DNA from: Terana coerulea
Lineage: Eukaryota; Basidiomycota; Agaricomycetes; Polyporales; Phanerochaetaceae
Assembly: GCA_024811115.1 (NCBI GenBank)
Contig: JAKOGH010000835.1
Span: 124,001 to 188,000 of the forward strand
DNA length: 64,000 nucleotides
Direction of reading: 5' to 3'
Shown here: piece after piece, positions 56,818 to 64,000 of the stretch
Position numbering within the stretch: the first letter of the stretch is position 1
Layout: every line of letters starts with the position of its first letter
Position numbers and translations under genes: made by a program
The notes under the pieces: generated by a model
What the model was told of the DNA's origin: nothing
Database searches by the model: none
The model's input: only the letters and a program-made list of their open reading frames with translations

Positions 56818-58765
56818 ACATCGAAAGGAATCCTAGCGCCGCTTACCGATTACACCACCACGCTGGGCGGCGAGGTTGGCGCAGCCTTGGCTGGGGGTCC
56901 GGATCAGACCCGGTCTCCGATCCTCTTACCGATCCCATACCAGAGTCGCGTTGAGAAAAGTGAGCACATCTTGTTCCAGGCTTCCCTTCGGCGCCGTCAG
57001 CTGGGCTGCTGCGGCCTGCTCGCAAGGGCAATCTGAGCTTGTCGCACTCAGCGCCGTCCCTAGGATTTGTCGGAAGCTTGCTGCCTCACATACCATATAT
57101 GGTAACCCTCATCAGACATAGACATTGATGTGATAAAATCGCATTTATTGCCGAGCAGATGTAATACATGCAGTAATATACATACACTACACTACACTGG
57201 CTTGTGATACTCACTGATACTCCTTACTGCTGTTGAGACCTACCAGCTTACTGTGATAAGTACCAGAACAAGTAGAGTAACCAGGTTGGCAGGGCATCTT
57301 AGGGAGAAATTGGCGACGGAATGTCAAAATCAAATAAACTGCTCTGTATAATGAAACATCAGTAAATGTGTGTGGCTGATAATGAGTAGCGTGACCCACA
57401 CTGTCGTACTCGGAGAACATGGGTCACTTTGTCAAGTTGCGGGATATGAAGCCACAGGCAGTGACTGGGAAGGACAGAGAGGAGTGTGTGTCAGAACATG
57501 GCGGCATGAGCTACTGTTGCCTGCAGTGGAGGTGAACTTGGGGGCTGGGAAGCAAGGAGTCAGCAGAGGAGGATGCACCAACAGAGAGCGAGTCCCGAAG
57601 TTCTTGCAATTGTCATCCATGTTTGCCGGCTGTTGAGACAGAGTTGATCAGTACATAGTCTCGAGGCGAGCAAGTCTATCTCACTATATAAACAACGACC
57701 AATGCATCTACACCTCACACCTTCACCAACAGAGGCAGGATTGGTGACACTTTGCCATCCTTGCCTCCATCCATAAGCATGAGCGAATGAGGTCAGAGCA
57801 GTATTGTTAAAACTCACCTGCCAAAGGACTTGTGATCATAGGGCTGGGATAACCCTTCATTGTGGCGGTGGTTGTCTGGCAGCTGAGTGAGAGTGGAGGT
57901 TGTGGACAAGCATGTCAGAGACTCCAATGCCTCACTCACGAAAACTTATAGCGTGGGCGGATTGTTGACATCTAGTGATTGGCAAGGGTAAACCCTCCAT
58001 ACTCAGAGGGCAACCCTTACCCTTACCTCTAATACCCTTACCCTCATGAAGGGTAAGGGTTGAGGGTTACCCTTCAAACCCTTGTTAAAATAGGCTGAAA
58101 ACAGTGCTTTAAGTGCTTTCCCCACTTACTTATAATGTCAGTCTTCTATTTGAGTGGCTTGCATTGGTATAGAAAGCACTTACAACACTTGCAGCCCTCT
58201 CTAGCAATATGCTTGGTGCTTAAATATAGACCCCTGCCAGACAAGGGTTAACTTTCCTTAACCCTTACCTTTACCCTCTGTACCCTTACACTTAACCCTC
58301 GGAGGGTTTGTAAACCCCTGCCTATCACTATTGACATCGATGATGAGGATCGATGGTGGAGGTCGATACAGACTCTAATAGAGGTCAGTCCAACCCTAGG
58401 GATCAGGACCTCAAAGCGAGGCAGAGCACGCAGCCTGGATTAAGCTGGGAGGGAGGGAAACCAAGGTTGAGAGTCGCGAGCCCGCTTCAGGCTGATGATC
58501 CGTATGTCGGGGTCCGAGCAGAGCTTGATCCAGCATAGGCGCTAGCAACCTCAGCTCGAGGGACTAGGTCACCCGGCCGGTGTACCGCTGATTTCCAAAT
58601 TTGACGCTCATCTTCCGTATTCGGAGGGGCTCCCGATCAGCTCGTAAGATGCTTGTGCAGATTCCGCCACTTGCACAAATTCTACTACTTGTAACATTAG
58701 TGAAAGAATTCTGGCAAGTTGCAACCTCCTTATATCTTTCTCATGACATGCCGAAACTATTACAG
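56818..58765 (+). repeat. Dispersed repeat family A, copy 2 (carries a MITE)
   Basis: It aligns with 11281-12885 in the same orientation. Apart from the MITE at 57973-58330 the two have similar lengths, diverged by point changes and small indels. No intact coding region. Confidence 0.75.
57973..58330 (-). mobile_element. 358 bp hAT-type MITE, copy 2
   Basis: Same family as 53433-53791, in opposite orientation. Perfect 8 bp target duplication TTGACATC at 57965-57972 and 58331-58338. The corresponding site in repeat A copy 1 (about 12450) is empty. The subterminal AGGGT/ACCCT words are preserved. Confidence 0.9.
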
Positions 58766-58844
58766 TACCCATTTTTATTCTTTCTCATGTTCTGCGCTGG
58801 TGGCCGAGTAAGCTTCCACTGTCCGGTACCGTGAACATCAGAAA

Positions 58845-60775
58845 AAACCTCCCAAGCTAAATAGGTCTAAATTAGGTCTATTTTACCTATACTTCCTATT
58901 AAGACCTATTTCAGCTATAAGACTAATAAATTTCGACTAATTCTCACCTCATTTACTCACGTAGCTATTTCTCCTATTCTGCAGCTATTAAGTACAGCTT
59001 AATGAATTCTTAACACTATCCATAACACTGTAAGAGACTCATGATAATGTAAGAACAGACTTACATGGAAGGTGGAATATATTGCTTACCGAACGTTGGC
59101 GGATGCCCTTTGCCAGGATTTTGCTCGCGAGTCGTCATACTCATAGACGCCTTATGCATACCAACGCTTGTTGGCGCTTCAGCAAATGCCGGATTACCTC
59201 ATCAGCCCCACTATGCATCGCAGAGTCGCAAGACTTCACAGATGTCTTCTCTCTCTCCTACCACCACCATGTGTTCAAGTACACACAGCCCGAAGGTGCA
59301 CTCCTCTTATCTGTTCGCGAATATGCGACTTCGTTCACATGCCGTGAGGGTCTCACTGTATCAAGCACAGTGAGACAGCATAAGCATGACACAGGTGAGT
59401 GACACACTATACAACTGCGGCATAGTCGTCGGGTTCGCGGCCGGACAGCAAGGGAGCACTTGAGGCGCAGCGCGCCATGTGCATCGCGCGACTCTCAAAC
59501 CTGCCGCTGGCTCCGCATGCCCTCGCCCCACATGGCGTACACGCGACCGCGCTGGCGCTAGGCGATGCGCTTCGGCTCACTGCCGCCGGCTCAACTGTCA
59601 ACAAAGTGGTGCACACGTTGAAAACTGCGCTGTTTGCGCACGTCCAAAGCAAGACATTTGTGTGCACAGGTAAGCCTACCCGCCAAAGCCAGAGATAAAG
59701 AGCACGCTACGGTAGACCTAGGACGACGAGAACTGAAGCGACAGAGCGGAGGCACAACAGAGCCAAGTCAGAGAAGCCCACCAAGACCAAGACAAAACCA
59801 GGTTGCGCTTGCACGGATGTTCATCGTGTGGGGCTTGAAGCTGGATGCGGTTGTGGGGCACAGGTGCGTCCTCTTTCATCCACTAGAAGTCTCTTATGTA
59901 GCTGATGGAGTGATAGCTTGGGCGAATACGCCGCACTGGTGAAGGCTGATGTCCTCAGCCTTCATGACGCGCTGCACCTCGTCGTGGGCCGCGCGAGGCC
60001 TCATGGCTGATAAATGTGCACCGCACGTGGTGGGCATGCTCGCCATGTGGATGTCGCCCGCCGAGCTTGAGCAGCCCCTTGTGTGGGATGCATTGTACGC
60101 CACGCTCTCCATCGTGTGCTACAATAAGTGCATGTCGGCTTTGCCTGAGTGATGGATGAATGCTAACAAGGGACCGCAACTGCGAAGATGGCGTCGTCAG
60201 CGGGCCTGCTTGACATGCTCTAGGTCAAGCTCAAAGCCGCTGGTCACAAGTGCATGGGCGTGAATGTCCCGTACGCATACCACATTGCCGCCATGGTGGC
60301 TTGTGCGGTGGGGATTCCCGGGCATCCTGGGTGTCATCGACACGGAGGACGAGGGTGAGCAGGCGAAGGAGGAGAAGAACTTCACGGCGTATCAGGCTGT
60401 GATGTCTGTGCTTGAGGCTGCGCTTGCACGCATGTTGATCGCATGGAGGTTGAAGCCGGATGTGGTTGCAGGGCACAGGTGCGCCCCTTTTCACTGGGAT
60501 GTATTAACTACTGTAATGTAGTCAGTGTCTTGTACTGTAGAGAATCACACTGGTTTTAAATCACTTTCGTGTTGGAAGGACTGAACTGCAGAATGCAGCG
60601 GCACAAAAACTCTTAAATAACGAATAATAGGTGTTATTTCATGGTAAAATAGGGCCAAATAACTGCAGACCCGATGGCAACCTTACTACTGGGCCTTAAA
60701 TTACCTATTTCACTATTTTCCCAAATAGGGTCAAATAGTCCTATTTAAAGGCTAATTAGGTAAGGAGGTTTTCCC
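58845..60775. mobile_element. Possible TIR element around a degenerate duplicated ORF
   Basis: The left end AGAAAAAACCTCCC and the right end, inverted, AGGGAAAACCTCCT match in 11 of 14 positions, and both adjoin repeated CTAAATAGGTC-like AT-rich words. Between them lie broken ORFs with an internal direct repeat: about 59805-59870 and 60415-60480 both contain GCGCTTGCACG and the encoded AxxHRC-like ending. No clear target duplication and no known protein. Confidence 0.35.
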
Positions 60776-60974
60776 TAATGAATACCTCCACCCAGGCTCC
60801 ATGTTAAAGTCTTCAACTCACTTCTACTGCAGTCTCCCCACCCACCCCAACCAAAGGCATGGTGGAGAACATGCAAAACCACAGTGAACACGTCCTCTGT
60901 CACTGATTTGACCTGACACTACACCCCTATCTTTATAGATATATCTCGCAACCTCCCCGCCTCCTCACAGTACA

Positions 60975-62015
60975 TATCAAGATGTGCGAAGCTTATGAGG
61001 GCCTACGCCCGCCGTTGAAGCGCCACACTTCAAATTTCAAGTACATGGCATGCAGCTGAGAGCTTGGAGAATGCTCAGAGCTCGTCATTGCTGGCGTCCA
61101 ACGACGTGCAGGGTGCGGCTGTCACGGTGGCGCAGGGTAACACTTCAGGGTGAGATATGATGGCGCTAGGACAGTGTCTTAGATGCCAGGCAAGTGCGCA
61201 GTCAACACTGTCTTGATCATGCTGACTCAACAACCGGCCGCATTCACATATAAGGGGTACGCAGCTCTGCGACTCTGCATGCTCACTTGTAAGTCCCGGT
61301 CATCCACTAAGTTCAACATTGGCAGCCATACTGACTGACTGTACATGTCCAAGATCTGGCTCCCGCCTTGTGCTGCTTGAACTTTTATTAGAGGTAAGCA
61401 TCCATGTCCTGTCTACTATCTGGATTCTAACACGTCAATAGACAAGGATTGAGACAAGAGGAGACAGAGTTAGAGCCAATGAGGATGGCAGTGAGTCTCT
61501 GACATTGCTCTATGCCTTCGTCGCCTGACTGTAAATGCTACAGAACTCGTTTCCGTATCCTGAACGTCCAGGGTCTTTGCATACAATCTCGGAGTTGCGG
61601 CTAGCTTACGCACAGGGCATTTATACAATGGGCTGACGCCCGAGATGTATTTACAGATTATATTCAATAAATTAAATGGTTTCATAATATAACCACACAA
61701 ATGAGTGCTGAGGATAATCGTGCGAAAACAAACCTGAGTAATGCACGGAAGCAGAATTGTTGTTCAGGCTTACTAGAATTATCTGTGTAGCAAGCATTGA
61801 AATGATTGTGCTACTTAGAAGAACCTTACAACGGGCTTACATGCCAATTGCAAGCTGATTCTAAGGAGCTTACAAACAATCCCGGTCCACCGTGTCGATT
61901 TAGCGTCTTGTGCGGGTTTGGTTGATTGCAAGACGGTTACAAGATGATTTCACCACTCCCGAGGCGCTTGCACAGATTGTACCGGCGTCACAAGGTGGTG
62001 GAAAAATTATGGGTT
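60975..62015 (+). repeat. Dispersed repeat family B, copy 2
   Basis: It aligns with 13650-15660 but lacks the 930 bp insertion, so it shows the empty site. No coding region. Confidence 0.7.
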
Positions 62016-63161
62016 TAGTTTGATGCATTCTCAATGGTAGCCAAGTTGAGTGACACCCGTTGGAATGGAGTTGCAAGCGTTCCGCCCATGAAGTGGTATT
62101 GGAGAAGTCGTGTGTTCAGAATGGACAAGTTTGTGCTCCAACGAGTCGGCCTAGAGTCGGCCATCTTGGTGATCGGCGAGAGGCTCAAACAAACGCTACA
62201 GCCTACGAGGCCCTGCTACTTTTGAGCGCCTAAATAGCCGTAAGCGTGATTACAAGGACGCTTGGCTCTTGGCCACCGAAGCGCCCATCAGCAGCCTCAG
62301 TCGAACTCCCTTTCAACTCTCACAGCCCCCACTCTGGCTCACTCCATACCAGTCCTCCCGCCTGCATTTTCAACGCCAGAAGAACCAGGTTAGTGATCAA
62401 TTCCAGCTTGGGTTGGCAAATACGCCGAGTGCTCCGCCAGAGCAGTTTGAACTTAAGGAATTTCTCCCATCATCGCTAGGCTTATTGTTTACGGGGGCCG
62501 CTCTAATTGTGAAGGCCTCGCCCGAACCGCCCTAAACAGACGTCGCATACTCATTTCTCGCTGGGATGATGATCCTTGTTTCCTTGGGAGCAGCGGAACG
62601 TTGGGCTCGTAATTGTGAAGCGTACTCGATCAAGGCGCGCACTCCCGACGGAACCTCATTGTCCGATTATCATACAAAACATGCTGGGGCCTCCGAACAC
62701 CCGTCTTTGCGTCCGTTCGATCATCTACCCCACACCCACTCATGACGAATCTCTATGAGGGGCCGATACACTTACCAACTCAAATACGTACGGAGGCCGC
62801 AGGAAAGGATTATGTCAGAGATGTGAAAGCTAGAATCCAGCGAGGTGCGTGCCGCGTAACGTTCACGAGATAACACCATATCTGATGACCCAGTAGGTCT
62901 GTGGATGATACGACCAGTCTACATTCCCGACAATGAACTCGATCGCTTCCTCGACTCTTTCCAAGCTCTTGACGAGCTGGTCTGCACAGTCGACGCGAAT
63001 CTGGACCGACTCTTTATTCTTTTTCCGAAGACGCTCTTGGACGAGCTCATAACAACCGTACGCACCCAAGGCTTTTATAGCTTGTTGAGCCATCGTGCTC
63101 ACATACCTTCGGGCAGGTCGTGCTATGCAGATGGCAACGGCAATGCCTCCTCACCTCTGAA
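62016..63161. other. Region upstream of the right-edge gene
   Basis: Candidate short exons exist, but none is certain. The plus-strand frame 62905-63080 (MIRPVYIPDNELDRFLDSFQ) could be an upstream exon of the right-edge gene, joined near the GT/AG words around 63080; an antisense frame over the same bases (62863-63102) is equally open. Confidence 0.3.
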
Positions 63162-64000
63162 ATGAAACCCGTCATATTCATTATGACACCTGCGCAAATG
63201 CAACAGTTCGTACGGGTGCTACGAAGCGCTATGGAGCAAGGAGCTTCGGTCATCGACTGGACGGCTACTGCTGAAGGAGCTTACCATCGGAGATCAATGA
63301 ATTCTGCGCACGCGGACATGTGCACTTCGTTAGACAACTGGCTGATGGGCAAAGGCTTACCACCCTTCAGTGGTCGCAGAGTTGCATCACAACCCTTGCT
63401 TTCGTATACCAGTCTGGCCGGTTCATCGCGAGTCCCGCGGAGAAAGATATGCGATTATCGTGTCGGGATACAATCCTCCGCGCAACCCCGTGCTACATCC
63501 CTTCCCATCCTCTTCCCCAGCTCAACTTCCGACCCGCATGCTGGCCCAAGCACCCATCGTATCCGCACCCCATCCCCGCTCCTGCCTCTACATGTGCCGG
63601 AATACGACGCAGAGCCGGTTCGGTTGGCATTCGCGAAGAAGAGGTCGATGGCCATGCGCACTCCCGACACTCCATCTTTCCGTGCCCATCAACCACGCTC
63701 GCCAAAGCGCAGCAGGCGCACCTGGGTGTCTGGGCGCAGGTTTTCCGCGATCACGACCGCGTCTGACGAAACACTCGTCGACGTGGAACCCCCCTACGAT
63801 GCGAAGGTACAACGGTGGCTAGATAATCAAGACGAGGGTGCCGACCCGCGGGTCATAGTGGATTCTCCCATGGAGGACGATGAGCCTCGTATCCTTCTCG
63901 GCGAGCTCGAGGATATTGACGACGATGACGCCGACTCGAGTTCGACCAGGACGGACAGTTCTGATGAAGGCACACTGCCAGACTGGCCGGCGTTCAATAC
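63162..64000 (+). CDS. Unknown disordered protein, 3' part cut by window edge
   Basis: An uninterrupted frame of at least 279 codons runs from the ATG at 63162 to the end of the window with no stop; it is open upstream to about 63083. It begins MKPVIFIMTPAQMQQFVRVL (an ordered, helix-like start), then is Pro, Ser and Arg rich (THRIRTPSPLLPLHVPEYD, PRSPKRSRR) and becomes strongly acidic (SPMEDDEPRILLGELEDIDD). The mix of basic SP motifs and an acidic tail suggests a nuclear or scaffold protein, but no family was recognised. The start may lie upstream of 63162 if an intron is used. Length without stops argues for real coding. Confidence 0.6.
   Translation, partial: MKPVIFIMTPAQMQQFVRVLRSAMEQGASVIDWTATAEGAYHRRSMNSAHADMCTSLDNWLMGKGLPPFSGRRVASQPLLSYTSLAGSSRVPRRKICDYRVGIQSSAQPRATSLPILFPSSTSDPHAGPSTHRIRTPSPLLPLHVPEYDAEPVRLAFAKKRSMAMRTPDTPSFRAHQPRSPKRSRRTWVSGRRFSAITTASDETLVDVEPPYDAKVQRWLDNQDEGADPRVIVDSPMEDDEPRILLGELEDIDDDDADSSSTRTDSSDEGTLPDWPAFN

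Overview
The window is nuclear DNA of a filamentous basidiomycete, most likely an Agaricomycete and possibly a polypore; the rank is inferred. Genes are broken by many short GT-AG introns of about 45 to 70 bases, codon use is GC-rich, and the gene set is typical of that group: M64 metallopeptidase, Cdc7/SepH kinase, Aurora kinase, CE8 pectinesterase, hybrid phytochrome, DUF6533 protein and RHGDR acid phosphatase. No prokaryotic, viral or CRISPR feature was seen.

Layout. 0-11 kb: the 5' part of an L1-domain ribosome-biogenesis gene (-), a secreted M64 metallopeptidase (+), a disordered protein ending in a CAAX box (-), and a large septation-initiation kinase (+). 11-18 kb: a gene-free, transposon-derived block with two dispersed repeat families and two TIR elements. 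18-27 kb: three tandem paralogues of one MFS transporter, of which only the first is intact; the second carries a large internal deletion and the third a 1.1 kb insertion, and a 1.4 kb fold-back region lies between copies 2 and 3. 27-36 kb: mitochondrial ribosomal protein uL5m, a secreted amidase, a small secreted cysteine-rich protein and a sugar transporter. 36-51 kb: Aurora kinase, a pectinesterase, a phytochrome hybrid histidine kinase with a 643 bp TIR element just upstream of its start, and a membrane-anchored histidine acid phosphatase. 51-63 kb: a second transposon-rich block with a 1.8 kb fold-back element, a telomere-motif MITE, second copies of both dispersed repeats and a DUF6533 remnant. 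At the right edge an open coding region of at least 279 codons runs off the window.

The genes do not form one pathway. They look like an ordinary mix of housekeeping genes (ribosome biogenesis, mitoribosome, mitosis, septation, light sensing) and wood- or litter-decay style secreted enzymes and transporters.

Two things stand out. First, a set of non-autonomous DNA elements can be delimited to the base by target-site duplications; four insertions have perfect 8 bp duplications, as for hAT elements, and one of them sits inside one arm of a large fold-back element. Second, several otherwise well-formed genes (M64 peptidase, SepH kinase, pectinesterase, acid phosphatase) each need a one-base frame correction, often in a C or G run, while neighbouring long multi-exon genes are perfectly in frame. 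That argues for residual assembly indels or recent decay and should be settled before these genes are called pseudogenes.
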